Below are positions 49,701-62,699 of a DNA stretch of 64,000 bases, one piece after another. The notes under the pieces are model-generated. The model did no database searches. It was not told the DNA's origin and was given only the letters and a program-made list of their open reading frames with translations. Position numbers and translations under genes: made by a program. This stretch comes from Bugula neritina (Eukaryota; Bryozoa; Gymnolaemata; Cheilostomatida; Bugulidae), in NCBI GenBank assembly GCA_964035545.1, contig OZ037769.1, positions 376,001 to 440,000 of the forward strand. Reading direction: 5' to 3'. Each line of letters opens with the position of its first letter. Positions within the stretch are counted from its first letter, which is position 1.

Positions 49701-52700
49701 CTGACACCTGACATAGCTGAATCATGTGTCTGTGACACTTCTCAACTATGCTAATACAACTCAATATCCTGCATATTAGCAGAGTGGGAGAATACAAACA
49801 GGCAAAATAATTCCTTTACCTGAAAATTAGAAATAGCTTCAGCTGTGTGCATCTTCTAAGTAAGCTTACGTTTTATAACTGCACATAAATGATATAAATT
49901 TATTATTATATATCATATAAAGTAGATATTATGAAATAAAATATAATATAACTATTAGTTCAAACAAACCACCAATATACTATTGTACAAGTAAAATATA
50001 GTTTCTATAGTAATTGAAAAGTAATATTTGTTTTGCTTGGTTTTAGAGTTGACAGTGAGATAATGGCATTTAGTGACAGAGCACCTGCAAGCACTAGCAG
50101 TGAGTCAGAGCCAAGCATTGATCCTATAAGCGTCTGTCAGAACTACACACTACTCAACTCTCAGCAGCTCAATATCTGCCAGCGGTATCCACACGCGACA
50201 GCGTCAGCTATGCAAGGTTCGCTGCCCAGCATTTTACATAAACTTTGTCAGAAAAGAAGTAATAAACAAGGCAAACTTAAACCTAATTTGTTATTGAATG
50301 TGTATTAATGCAACAATTCCTTTTTAGTCTCATGACCTTAGTCTAATTAATATTTCAGTTTTAAGTCAAGGGTAGATGAATCCTCAATTTATAACTTCAA
50401 CTGCTCCTCTGTTACAGGAACCTCCATTTGCCTTTGCATAAAAAATTCATTTTTATCAGACTCTACAGAAGTGTATAGCAATAGTTAGGAATAAAGTTCA
50501 CTTAGTGTAACTGTACAGCTGCCCTTGGCTATTTGGAGTTGCTGTCAGCTGCTAAATATAGAAACTTTAGAGCAACTGACTACATCTAGTCACTTTCACT
50601 CATTAGACATACATCCCTATATAGAATGTGTAAGACAGGAGCAATGTGTTATATACATAGCTTTGTGTATGTAATCTTCAAGTGAATATTTCCAGGTATA
50701 GAGTTGTCTGTCCATGAATGCAGGAGACAGTTTATAGGCTACAGGTGGAACTGCTCCAACCTCAATCAGAACATAACCGGGACTCATGAGATCTTACAGA
50801 GAGGTAAAGTCAGCAAGATAACTTATTCAGATTGTTTAGCATTACCTGAAAACAATAAGCTGAAAAGCAATATAATTTCCTATTTTCACTCTACATTTTA
50901 TAACATGCATATATCTTGTATATAGGCTGCAGATAATGTATTCCGTAGATGTTTGATAAAACTGGAAATTAAACCAAACTCGCTGCTAATAGTTCAACAC
51001 GTCTTTAAGGATTGATTCGGGAGTTTAATTCCTCTTTAAAATAACTTTTAGCCAAACACAGTATTCCGGGAAGACAGAATTGACATGCATCGAATTTTGC
51101 CTTAATTTATGCATAAATTTAAACAATGTTATTGACACTCAAATGACAAGTTCATCCATTTGTGAGAAAAATTGTTTATTGAAATTCATAAATAACTTGA
51201 GATGAAATATTTCAGCCGAGTGCATCGCTGCTGGTGACACGTGATATTAAGTTGTGTTGAGGATCTGCTAATGCTGACAAATAAAATATTTTGATATTTT
51301 TTAATTTTAAAGTCTCAAACCACTTGCTCAAATGTGTCAGTAGATGTCACATACCAGCCGGAATGACTTGTGCAAGTGTCAATCTAACAAAATGCGCCAA
51401 AAATGTCAATGTTTGTTGTGTTGTCACACTAAGTTACCATGTCATAGCTTGCAGTAATATATGCCTGGCATATTGTCCAATCCAAGGAAACCTTTCTGGT
51501 GTGTCTATAGTTTGTCGTTTTACATCCGTAATAGCAAACCTAATTATTATAATATTGTTCAAATTTGCATATAATAACAAAGCATTAGATAATATATAAT
51601 ATACAAATATTCTAATATAAAACAATTTTAATACTTTATACATATTTAAAACATTAATCAATTTCTGTTCACGTTAACATGTAAATGAATTTACAACCCT
51701 GCACTGAGCTATATTCCAGGATCTGTTTGCAGGCTATAAGGAGACAGCGTATACCCAGGCAATAGCGGCAGCAGGCATCTTGCATCAAATAGCCAAATCC
51801 TGTGCCCTCGGGATGGTGAGAGGTTGCGGGTGTGACAGAAACCATGCCATGACTGACTTTGAGTGGCAAGGCTGCAGCCATGACTTGGGATTTGGAGCTA
51901 AATTCTCCCGCCGTTTCCTCCAGTATCAAGATGAGAGCAGCATGCAGTTCATGATGCAGGCACACAACAGCAAGATAGGCAGAAAGGTAAATATATGTTG
52001 CTGTACATATCCTTTTAATATATCAATTAGGTTACTCTACTCATGGGTCCTGTGTTATGGTGAACATGCAGGTGAACTAAAAAAAGGTTTACTATAGCAT
52101 TATGTATAATTATTTGTTTATTAGACTTTTATTTTAAGAAATAATAAATCTATTTTGCTTCAAGCACCTTGAGAACTAAATATTAAAGCACCTGCTGACA
52201 CCTGACTTGTGTTTTCAGGCTGTCATAGACAAGAAGAGCACCAAGTGCAAGTGTCATGGCATGTCCTCAAGTTGTGAAATAAAAACCTGTTGGTTGTCTA
52301 CTCCAGACTTCCATGCTGTGGGCTCCAAGTTGAAGTCCCTTTACACTGATTCTGTGCTGGTAAGAACCAAGTCTATTTTTGACTCATGCTTACTCAGAAC
52401 ATCAACTAAGTTCAAGTACATTTGCTTTTGAATTTGGACACAACACTAAAAAATATTGTTATGTTTGCCATTTGAGATTTGAGAATTTAAAAACATGTGT
52501 TTATTATATAGCATAGTATAAAGCGCCTAACATAGTATATTAAGTTTAGCATGGGCTAAATGCTATTATATACTGTTAGGCTATATTTATAATATAATAT
52601 GTACTGTATTATAAATAGTTTAGCATGATATTTTGTAGAGTTTAGCATAAAACCTAGCGTAGTATATTGTGTTTAGCATACTGTAAATAGTTTAGCATAA

Positions 52701-53175
52701 TACAAAATATACTTTTGCATATAATACACATGCAGAGTCTAGCATAGTATTATAATATATATAGTTTAGCATAGTATAAGTAGGTTAGCATAGCATATTC
52801 TAGCATATGATATGATTTCAGATTGAGAGAGAAAGCACTGATGAAGAACAAAGCTCTCCAAGTCCTGCAGCAAATTCCCCTGTAGCCACAGTTCAATATC
52901 AAAAAGGAGGGAATTTGAACAAAAAGATGGTACACTATGAGAGGTCTCCCACCTACTGTGATGCAGTTCCCGAGCTAGGAATCCCGGGAACATCGGGGAG
53001 GGTGTGTAACAGTACCTCCACCAACATAGACAGTTGCTCAGCGCTGTGCTGCGGCAGAGGCTATTTTATCAAAAAAGTTCGCCGAGTAGAGAAGTGTAAT
53101 TGTACGTTTCATTGGTGCTGCTTTGTGGTTTGTGAGACTTGCGAGTACGACGAGTGGGTGACTGTCTGTAAGTAA
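46780..53175 (+). CDS. WNT10: Wnt10-type secreted signalling protein, 6 exons
   Basis: Secreted lipid-modified Wnt ligand. Exons 46780-46904, 50047-50216, 50696-50803, 51733-51986, 52219-52359 and 52822-53175 join in frame to 383 residues. Exon 1 ends with a hydrophobic core ([16 protein letters not shown]). An upstream in-frame Met at 46693 would put that core about 60 residues in, so I start at 46780. Wnt hallmarks: HECRRQF then [68 protein letters not shown] and the Cys-rich end [12 protein letters not shown]. The phrases [25 protein letters not shown] and EWVTVCK point to the Wnt10 subfamily. The acylated Ser is residue 235; the following Gly found in most family members is Ser here. Exon 6 opens with an acidic/Ser/Pro linker typical in position of Wnt10. 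Exon 2 ends at a weak donor (gttcgc). Intron 1 (46905-50046) and intron 3 hold no further gene that I see. Confidence 0.95.
51718..51732 (+). other. Two acceptors 13 bases apart before Wnt exon 4
   Basis: attccAG (51718-51719) and gtttgcAG (51731-51732) both precede exon 4. Only the second keeps the frame (Gly-Tyr-Lys-Glu-Thr-Ala). The first gives a stop after a few codons (cta taa). Confidence 0.6.
52505..52812. repeat. Degenerate 'gtttagcatagtatat' repeat in Wnt intron 5
   Basis: About ten poorly conserved copies of a ~25-35 bp unit centred on 'tttagcata' fill most of the 462-base intron up to the acceptor at 52821. It looks like an old, decayed array. Confidence 0.6.
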
Positions 53176-54277
53176 AGAGATGTCAAGATGGTCTTATATT
53201 TTGTGCAGTTTATTTATTTATCAATAATTATTATTTGTAAATATTGATCCATATGGTTGTATATATATTTTTGTTTTGTTATTGACTTTTGTTGGGATGC
53301 CACAGCAGTCAAAGTGATTTATATTTTACTTTTCATCTCACCATTTTATTGCCAATATTATTTCATAATTGTTAAATAATACATCAACTTTAAAAGAAAA
53401 CAGAAGGCATCAGGGGCAACATTTCTCTCTTAATGTATATATATTGTGTTAAATAATACGTCAGTTGAAACATAATTATGGCAGAAGTTCTCTATAGCTA
53501 AAAGATTTCATTAAGGGAGCTTATCAGGCCACCCATACAGTTGCTCTAAAATCTGGTTAACTTAGCCTTATATAGCTTAAACCAAACAACCCACATTAAT
53601 AAGCTGCTATATTAATATTGATTAGACACTAAAAAAAGAACAGACAACTCCGAAATAGAAAAATGCTTTTAAAATCAGCTAGGAATATTTAAAGTCTAAC
53701 GCAGTTACATGTGAAACTGTGTGTGTCATTTAATTTAGCAGTACACAGTATAACTTCTTATATAAAATTACTATACAAGAGTTTGACATATAAATTAATA
53801 AAATTTGCAGCCAGGAGAAGAAAACTTCTGTTGGATAAAATTTAACAACTTATACAGTTTTGCTAACATGCATTGAATTTCCGATCATGACAGTTAGCGA
53901 TAGCTAAAGTAACAGACCTCCATTTTCATAAAAGTATCTAACATCATATGCTATTGCCATAAAAAGCCTACCCAAAATGCTCAGAGTTTTAGAGTTCTAA
54001 GGCTATATACCTGGCACCATAGAAGCTGTATTAATGAGAGTGTGTGAGTAGTCTGTATACCATTGTATATATATAAAGAGTATGGTTTGACAAAACTAAG
54101 CTATAGTCATTGAACAGCCAGAGTGCAGGTTTTCAACAAATATCACATTTATATTATATGAACTGCCGGGTGCATGTCAAGATCACACAACTCCAACTAC
54201 CACACATCTACAAGCACTCTATGGAGTTTGGTTAGCTATGTAACACCTGAAACCTTATTTAAAGTAAAATATTGCAT
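53176..54277. other. 3' flank of Wnt10, no gene recognised
   Basis: AT-rich sequence after the Wnt stop codon. It should contain the Wnt 3' untranslated region, but no single poly(A) signal stands out. No frame shows family features. Confidence 0.5.
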
Positions 54278-54330
54278 GCAGATATAATAATTATTATAAA
54301 ATTATATATTATAATAATTATTATATCTGC
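54278..54330. repeat. Perfect 22-bp inverted repeat with 9-base spacer
   Basis: The arm 54278-54299 (gcagatataataattattataa with the final bases overlapping the spacer edge) is the exact reverse complement of 54309-54330. It could form a strong AT-rich hairpin. It may be a small MITE remnant or a cruciform-prone site; no target-site duplication is obvious. Confidence 0.85.
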
Positions 54331-54959
54331 ACGTTATAGTGTTTGCAGCTGATTACATAGAGATTGTAAGATGATAATTCTTTGGCCAATCATAATAAAT
54401 ATATCCAATCAACGGACTTCTAACATAAACCTAGACATTTTTCCTACTGCTTGTATATTCCAGTGGCTTTATTGACCTGAAAGGAAACTTTTATACCCAA
54501 TCAGATTAGTTATGTAAGAGTCAATACCCAGCAATCAGCCTATAAAGTTGTCATAACAAATACTGTCTATCAATAAACACTGATTAATTATATTTATATA
54601 GTTTCTAGTGAAAAGAATCAGAGCTCCTTTGACTATATTCCGGCTATACTGCAGCTGATACATGGAACTAGAAGGAGTTATTATGTTGTACTGTGTTTAG
54701 TCTATGTTTTGTTTCCAATGGCAACACATCCCATAATTCTATTCAATTTCCTTTCAGTTCATTTACCTTGCTACTTCAATAATTAATAAGAAATATTTTT
54801 ATATTGAGTCCCAATCTTATAACAAATTGCTATACATTTCTCATTAACATAAGCCTGTAATTTATTTGTAAAATACTTCCTTTAAATACATTTTTCTAAA
54901 TATCCTTTAATTACTATAATATATGATATATAATGATTATATTATATATAATATACATA

Positions 54960-55100
54960 ATACACGCACACGCACACGCACACGCACACGCACACAGTTT
55001 ATATGATATATAGTATATATATAATTTTAAGTTCATCAAACAAGCACATATAAAGTAACATCTAATATAAGTTTTTTATTTTGTGTGTGTGTGTGTGCGT

Positions 55101-55132
<32 letters not shown>

Positions 55133-55428
55133 AGGTGTGTGTGTGTGTGTGTGTGTAGGTGTGTGTGTGTGTGGTGTGTGTGTGTGCGTGTGTGCGTGTG
55201 TGCGTGTGTGCGTGTGTGTGGTGTGTGTGTGTGTGTAGGTGTGTGTGTGTGCGTGCGTGCGTGTGTGCGTGTGTGTGGTGTGTGTGTGTGTGCGTGTGCG
55301 CGTGTGTGTGTGTGTGTAGGTGTGTGTGTGTGTAGGTATGTGTGTGTGTGTGGTGTGTGTGTGTGTGCGTGCGTGCGTGTGTGGTGTGTGTGTGTGTTCG
55401 TGTGTGTGTGTTATGGAAGAACTTATTA

Positions 55429-55508
<80 letters not shown>
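54960..55508. repeat. Microsatellite cluster: (CACACG)n, (GT)n/(GTGC)n, (TA)n
   Basis: (acacgc)n at 54962-54997, an interrupted GT/GC block at 55083-55411, then an almost pure (TA)n of about 39 units at 55433-55508. Frames through it encode only Cys/Val, Thr/His or Ile/Tyr dipeptide runs. Confidence 0.97.
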
Positions 55509-55514
<6 letters not shown>

Positions 55515-55613
55515 ATTAAAAGATTATGCAATAATTATAACTTACCAGGTCAGCGGCACATATTCTATTGTATCGGCACAGACAGTCTTTCAGCATTGCT
55601 AAGGAATTATGTA

Positions 55614-55731
55614 ATGTTTTCACTATATATAGTCGGCAGCTTTGACTACAGTCTCAATGTTCTGGCAGCAAGCTACCGAGGCAGCAGCAAGCTACAGACA
55701 CTCGTTGCAGGCAGCAGGTATATAGGCTGTG
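55614..55731 (+). other. Candidate first exon of the Ly6-like gene
   Basis: An ATG at 55614 opens a 39-codon stretch starting MFSLYIVGSFDYSLNVLAAS. It ends with a good donor (gtg|gtgagt, GT at 55732) in phase 1, which matches the acceptor at 56497. The N-terminus is only moderately hydrophobic, so it is not a convincing signal peptide. The true first exon may lie elsewhere in 53.2-56.4 kb. Confidence 0.25.
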
Positions 55732-56497
55732 GTGAGTATAGCACACTGTCTAATAGATGGAATTCATATCTGTCTCTCCAACCAGTCAGCACTGCTGTAT
55801 TTAATATATAATGTATTATAGTGTTATATGTAGCATATCAAATCATGTTTCTATGCAGTGTGATATAGCAAAATATTATACTGCAACATAATATATAGTA
55901 ATAAATTCATTATATATTACTTTTTGTAATATATTACATTAAAATTAGAGAAAAACATTCAATAAATCTGTTTATTAAATTATTATTTTGGAATGGTATA
56001 TATTATGTTAACTTTCAATAAATATTATTTCTTACAGGAAATTTAAATACTGCGTAGTATACAAAATATAATATAATATGTATACTAGTATTTCATTATA
56101 TATTTTATAGTAGCAATAACTTCATTGTTTATAATAAATTATGATTTATAATATAAAATTAGATAAATTTGTCAGATTTACTATTACATTGTAAAGTCTT
56201 AAATATAGTAGTATAATAATAAATTTAAATGAGTAATTAGCATTGCAGGTGAATTTATTTGCAGGTGAAAAGTTGCAGGCTATATAATCTAGTAGTGCAT
56301 GAATATGGCACTAGGAGAGACTTCCCTCGGGATTCTACTGATTATAGGTTAATACAAGTTATGTTATTGAGTGCAGTTTAAAGGTTATGATTATAGGTTA
56401 ATACAACTTATACTACAGAGTGTGATTTCTATAATACGATATATTTTACGTATAACGCTGTACATCCTTCGATACTTATAGTATCAGTATTTTGTAG

Positions 56498-59400
56498 TGT
56501 TGCTGCAGTGCTTCGAGTCTGCAAAAATAGTTTGTCCGGGAAAGAAGCACTTACAGCGAGACTACACCATTTCCTGTGCTCACGAAGGTCACGAACCCGA
56601 CATCGAGGATTTGCAAGCTTGCCTGGTAAAGGAAATATATATGGATAACTCGGCACACACCTGTTCCACGTTCGGTTCTTGTGTGGTAAGTTGAATTGAC
56701 ACGTGAAGATATGAAAACTCTAAATACTATAGCACCAAATTTTAGTAAAATGCATCAAATTAATGAAACCTTGAATTCAACTAAAATTTGGCAAATTATT
56801 TAATATTTTAAACATTTAATTATATTATATCTCATTCCATGTTCTAGCTTCGTAATTAAACTTCTCTTAGACGTAGCTGATGCATATGAAATCTACAACT
56901 AAAAGTAAATTCTTTCAAAATCATAGTAATATTATATGCTACAAAAATTGCCCTTTTTAAATTAATTGTTTCTGAAATTTTCTATATTTTACTGTAAATA
57001 TAACTAAAAAAAGTTTTTAAATTATTCCTAAAAAATGCAGAAAGGATTAAAGTAATATTTATTGCACTAAAAAGTAAATTCGGGAACTATGCTTTTTAAA
57101 CAATTTTGTATTCTTTTGTATTATATATTACAGTAGTTCTATATAGTGAGTAATCTAAATTGTCCAGTAGAGTTAGGAGTTGAAGTATACAATGAGATAT
57201 AAATAAGTTAATGGATCTTTGTAGGCAATAAACATTAAGCTGGCAACAGATGATAAGGAAGGTGCTGAAGACATGATATGGAGCTTTTCTGGGTGCTATA
57301 AAAAGCAGATGCCTATAAAGATATGCGCTATAGACCACGAGTCAGGTTAGAATTAATAAATAATATAATAATTATTATAATATATTATGCTAAATGTTTA
57401 TATTTGCTATATAGCATATTTTAATTACATACAATTACTGTAAAACATGCTTTATATATGCACAATGAATTAGGTTGGGGAATTTTCATATTATGTAACA
57501 TACACTCCATCAACTCTTATACAAAAGCTATAAAATGTATACTAAAAGCATCACTCTAAAATACAAATCTTTTCCTTTCTCTAAATAGGCAAAATATACC
57601 AATTTTAGTTTATAAGTTTGACAATTAGATGCATTATAACAATTTATTTATAGAATATACAACTGGAACAACAATGAGCTCTACAAGTGCATCTTCAACT
57701 GCACCGACCTCCACTCCAACATTCAGTACATCAGTCTCAACTACACCCGGTAACACCACCACGTCTGACGCCACCTCTACCCCTACAACCACTGGCACCA
57801 TTACAACAGAGGTGAAATATCTGCTCAATATACAACTATAAACAAAATCAAGATAATTTAAATAAAAATTGCATGTTTCTATTTCACCATTTTGAAAGTT
57901 TACTTTGTAAAAGTTGAGCCAAAGTTTGTTGTATTATTTCATGTAACAAATGTATTCTCTAGATTCATCAATCTCAAGTTATATACTGTTTGTGTTTCAG
58001 CCTGCTGCTACTAGCACAACGTGTTCCAGCACTATGAGTACGTATTTGTACTATAACTGTTGTCTCTAGAATCGTTTAGCTATATTATAGTTATTTATCA
58101 TATTTTTATAAAAAACAAGAACATGTACTATATGGAATTATTACTAGATATTTTATGTTTCTATATCTATTACTATATTACTTATATATAACTTCTAATA
58201 ATTTTAAATAATTATTAATATAGTTTTAAATATAATAGCAATATATTTGATTAAACTTTTGCAGTGAGGTATGATAGATTAAAAATGACATATTTTTAGC
58301 CGAAAAGACTGTTTGGTATAAAACTGCAGGTTTATAAACCAAAACTTTCTCCAAACAAAAGATGTTACAAAATAGGAAACATTTGAAGTTATTATATTTA
58401 GATCGAGTTGCATTGTGCGCCTATTTACTCTGACATATATATAGCTACCTTAACTCAAAAGTAGAAATCCTAAATTAGTTAATAAAATATATTAACATAC
58501 TATTTTGAAGTTAAATATATAATGCTGCGAACACTGTAATTAAATATTGATTTGAGTAGTATAAATAGTCTTGGATCAAATAGTGTGATTTTAAATAAAT
58601 ATATCAATACAATTACCAGCTAATTGGTTTATTCCTACAGCTCCCCTGCCCCCTCTAGAAGGATGTTATACAGCAACAGTCACCTGGGAGAAGAACCGTT
58701 GTGCCGTACAGAAGCAGATGGTAAGACTAGTCAACACCGAGAACAGGAGAGATTTGGTTCCAGCATACGTACAGGTTGTGGGTTGTTGCGACACAGACGG
58801 CTGTGAGGTGGCTGGGCGCAAAGAACGTGAGAAACTAAAAATAGACATTGTTGGCTTGCAGACTTGATACACTGCAGTAGAAAATTAGCATCAAAAATAG
58901 CTAACTGTTATAGTTGGTTCAAAGAACAAAGTATTTGCACACAATCAAATTGAATTTGATAAATATATGTTTTATCCACTATATATCTGTTTGAGGCACT
59001 TCTGCCATATAGAGTTGATTCATAAACTATTTGACGTATAAGATTGTATAATAGTGGAGATATCATTTCAACCACCAATTAGTATGATCTATATTATAGC
59101 TGTAAACTATAGTACCATACATGTTTGTAGAGAGTCACACCTGTAGATTTGGATCTGGCAAAAACGTGGTGAGTGTTCCATGTGCGTCGGACTGTTTCAC
59201 AATTCTTACCAACAAGAATGGCAAAGAAGAGTGAGTAAATGTGTTGAGCTATTTTTAGAACTTACAGTTTAGCTTCATGAAAATACAAGTTTTAATCAAA
59301 TTTCTAAGTAGAATGATAAAACTTTTTTTTTGATTGTGTTAATGAAGACCTATAATGTCGGAAATTAAAAGGAATATCAGTTACAGTGAATGTCACTGAA

Positions 59401-61870
59401 AGTTAGCAAAGGAACATCTCTTGCAATACTCGCGTTTAATTATGCCACTGAAAACTGTTTATATAGTAAATGTCTAGCAAGTTTGAAACATATGAGGTTT
59501 AAAGAAATTTAGGTTCGTATAAGAAAACTAGCAAAAGTATTTAGACAAAGTAAAATATTCTATTCCCTCTGGATGTAGAGTGATGCACGGGTGTCTCAGC
59601 GACTTCAAACACAAATACCTTGAAGAGTATGACGACGACGACGTCGAGTCATGTTCGTCGGACTACAGGAAGGGGATGTGTAAGGACGTCAAGTTTGGAG
59701 AACAATCAGAGGAAGTGAGTATGGTATAGCCTTTTTAAGTATAATTTAGTTTAAAGGAGTACTTTTCCACTGTCCCAACTTGCATGTTAGCTATACTCTA
59801 AGGAACTGAACTGACACCAGCAAAGTTTCCAGGATAGGAGATGATAACTTCACATGAGTTTATTATGTTGATTTACAATTTAGATTGTAAAACACTGATA
59901 TTCTAGCTTGAGAAAAGCTGTCAGAAATAAATTGTTCCATTGGCCATGTAAAAAATAATAAAATTGCAACATGCTTGCAAAAAGCAAATTTACCCAGAGG
60001 CTATTAGGACTGGAAGCAGAAAAATGATGTAGAAAGCACTAGTTAACCTTATTAGCTGTTTGGCTACATAAACGCCCTAAGGCTGTGCTGCTAGCATGGC
60101 CTGAAGCTATATAGTATATGTAGTATATATAGAGTAGTCTATATAATGTATAGAATAGTCTATAGTGTATAGTATAGTATATAGTGTATAGAATAGTATA
60201 TAGTGTATAGAATAGTCTATAGTGTATAGAATAGTCTATGGTGTATAGAATAGTATATGGTGTATAGAATAGTCTATAATGTATAGAATAGTATATGGTG
60301 TATAGAATAGTATATGGTGTATAGAATAGTCTATAGTGTATAGAATAGTATATGGTGTATAGAATAGTATATAGTATATAGAATAGTATATAGTGTATGG
60401 AATAGTATATAGTGTATGGAATAGTCTATGGTGTATAGAATAGTATATGGTGTATAGAATAGTCTATGGTGTATAGAATAGTATATGGTGTATAGAATAG
60501 TATATAATGTATAGAATAGTATATAGTGTATAGAATAGTATATGGTGTATAGAATAGTCTATGGTGTATAGAATAGTATATGGTGTATAGAATAGTATAT
60601 GGTGTATAGAATAGTCTATAGTGTATAGAATAGTATATAGTGTATGGAATAGTATATTATAGTGTATAGAATAGTCTATAGTGTATAGAATAGTCTATGG
60701 TGTATAGAATAGTATATGGTGTATAGAATAGTCTATGGTGTATAGAATAGTATATGGTGTATAGAATAGTATATGGTGTATAGAATAGTCTATAATGTAT
60801 AGAATAGTATATGGTGTATAGAATAGTCTATAATGTATAGAATAGTATATGGTGTATAGAATAGTCTATAATGTATAGAATAGTATATGGTGTATAGAAT
60901 AGTCTATAATGTATAGAATAGTATATGGTGTATAGAATAGTATATGGTGTATAGAATAGTCTATAATGTATAGAATAGTATATGGTGTATAGAATAGTCT
61001 ATAATGTATAGAATAGTATATGGTGTATAGAATAGTATATAGTGTATGGAATAGTATATTATAGTGTATAGAATAGTATATGGTGTATAGAATAGTATAT
61101 GGTGTATAGATTAGTATATAGTGTATAGAATAGTATATAGTGTATAGAATAGTATATGGTGTATAGAATAGTATATAGTGTATAGAATAGTATATAGTGT
61201 ATGGAATAGTATATTATAGTGTCTAGAATAGTATATAGTGTATAGAATAGTATATGGTGTATAGAATAGTATATGGTGTATAGTATAGTATATAGTAGAT
61301 AGTGAAGTCTACTGTATAATATAGTCATGACAAAAGTTGTTATATTGGCATGGATGAATTAAGAGCTGTTATAAATAATTTATAGTGCACATTACGCTGC
61401 ACATGCAAGCTAGCCCTGCCCAAATGTGTTTCTACTTTAGTATAAATATTAATATGTTTAATATTACATAAATATATAACAAACGCCAAATTAGAATTGA
61501 TTGTATATAACATAAACACTAACTTTTCTAAAAACATGCATAGAAAGTTTTGCAGGTTTAAAAAATATTAAATTCTCAACTCACAAACCCAATTCTTAAA
61601 AGAAGCATCAACTCATCAAATGATTGGAATTGAGAGCTAGATATGGTTATTAGCAATTTAAAACCCAGAGTCTTATGTATAGTAGCAGAGTTTCTTCTTT
61701 ATTCACTGCAGGCCTGTTTGAGATGCTGTCAAGAAGATAACTGTAACACCTGGACCTCTAAATTAGACCTGTTAGGGAAAGACTCTGGTGGTGGCAATAG
61801 AGCTCATTTAACTTTCCCTTCTTGCTTTGGAGTTATCTTTCTTGGATTATCTATTCTCACAATCTCATAA
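56498..61870 (+). CDS. GPI-anchored Ly6/uPAR-like protein with mucin stalk, 5' end missing
   Basis: Exons 56498-56685, 57225-57345, 57654-57811, 58001-58037, 58641-58807, 59133-59230, 59579-59714 and 61712-61870, in consistent phase. The first exon begins Leu-Gln-Cys-Phe, like the mature end of Ly6 proteins. An N-terminal Cys-rich part is followed by a Ser/Thr/Pro stalk (MSSTSASSTAPTSTPTF and on), then Cys-rich modules ending GCCDTDGCE and CLRCCQEDNCN. The latter are the CC..D.C(N) signature of three-finger LU domains. The C-terminus has a small-residue site (KDSGGGN) and a hydrophobic tail (FGVIFLGLSILTIS) without charged residues after it, which is a GPI-attachment signal. I expect a cell-surface protein with an O-glycosylated stalk; no named family member is recognised. 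The join 58807/59133 uses donor gag|gtggct and acceptor tagAG and is the least certain. Confidence 0.8.
60110..61310. repeat. 19-bp minisatellite in the Ly6-like gene, about 60 copies
   Basis: Units of 'gtgtatagaatagtatatg', with regular variants (tctatg, tctata, atgtat), fill 1.2 kb of the last intron (59715-61711). The array starts about 400 bases from the donor, unlike those in other genes. Variant units alternate in higher-order pairs, for example at 60780-61020. Confidence 0.95.
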
Positions 61871-62122
61871 GTGCTTTGTTTTACTATAGTTAATTTGCTA
61901 TATAATTCACTTCATCTCTTTCAACTAGACAATTTATTTTGCAAAATATTAAAGTTTTATTAAAAAGTTTTGTGAGTGTTATAATATTTTACTAATTGAG
62001 AAGTTGATGTTTTCTTTAAGCTGTTGTCTTTACAGAGAAAATTTTATGACGAATATGCTCAAAATATGTGAGTTATTCTGAAAATGCTTCTATTTTTTGA
62101 CAGCTACTGTTTCAATGGTGTG

Positions 62123-62128
62123 AATAAA
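62123..62128 (+). terminator. Candidate poly(A) signal of the Ly6-like gene
   Basis: AATAAA about 250 bases after the stop codon at 61868-61870. Tentative, since the motif is short and the region is AT-rich. Confidence 0.35.
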
Positions 62129-62699
62129 GAATCCAATCATGAGCAAAGGATATGAACTTTTAAGCAATGTCAGTGATGCACATATTATGATGAATAATTC
62201 AGATGCAAGCATTGTATCTAATCAAAACTAAACAGCATATTTTATAAAGAGTACCTGTTACAAGAGTTTCTTCATGCAGGAGTATAAAAATGACTTTGTC
62301 ATCAGTCAGCAGGTGATTTTAGTACATGAAACTTTCAACAGCAACTCAACACTCACTATGATTAAATCAACCATGCAGTGCTATACATTAAGCTGTGGCT
62401 GACACTAAATATAAAAATAACTATTATTGAAAAAGTATAGAACTTCAAATGGTTTCAAAGATTATGCTGCCAATTTTTGCTTATCCAAAAGTTTCAATTA
62501 ATTTATGAACTAAAAGCCTAATTGAGCTGTAGCAATAGTTGGTACAATAAAGAAAAAGAATTTTACTATATATAATGGAAAAAAGTTTTACGTGACAATT
62601 TCACCGGTTTATATAAGTTTACATTCATTTTTTTGAAGCAACTTTAAACAATGATGATCACATTTTAGCTGTTTTGTTTCAAATGCTCTTCTACAAAAC

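Noticed and set aside
51291-51599. Cys-rich 102-codon frame in Wnt intron 3
   Set aside because: Exons 3 and 4 join correctly without it, it has no Wnt motif, and its frame ends without a fitting donor.
55076-55811. Cys/Val, His/Thr and Ile/Tyr runs near 55.1-55.5 kb
   Set aside because: Translations of (GT)n and (TA)n microsatellites.
61059-61328. Tyr/Leu/Ile repeat protein on the minus strand
   Set aside because: Translation of the 19-bp intron array.
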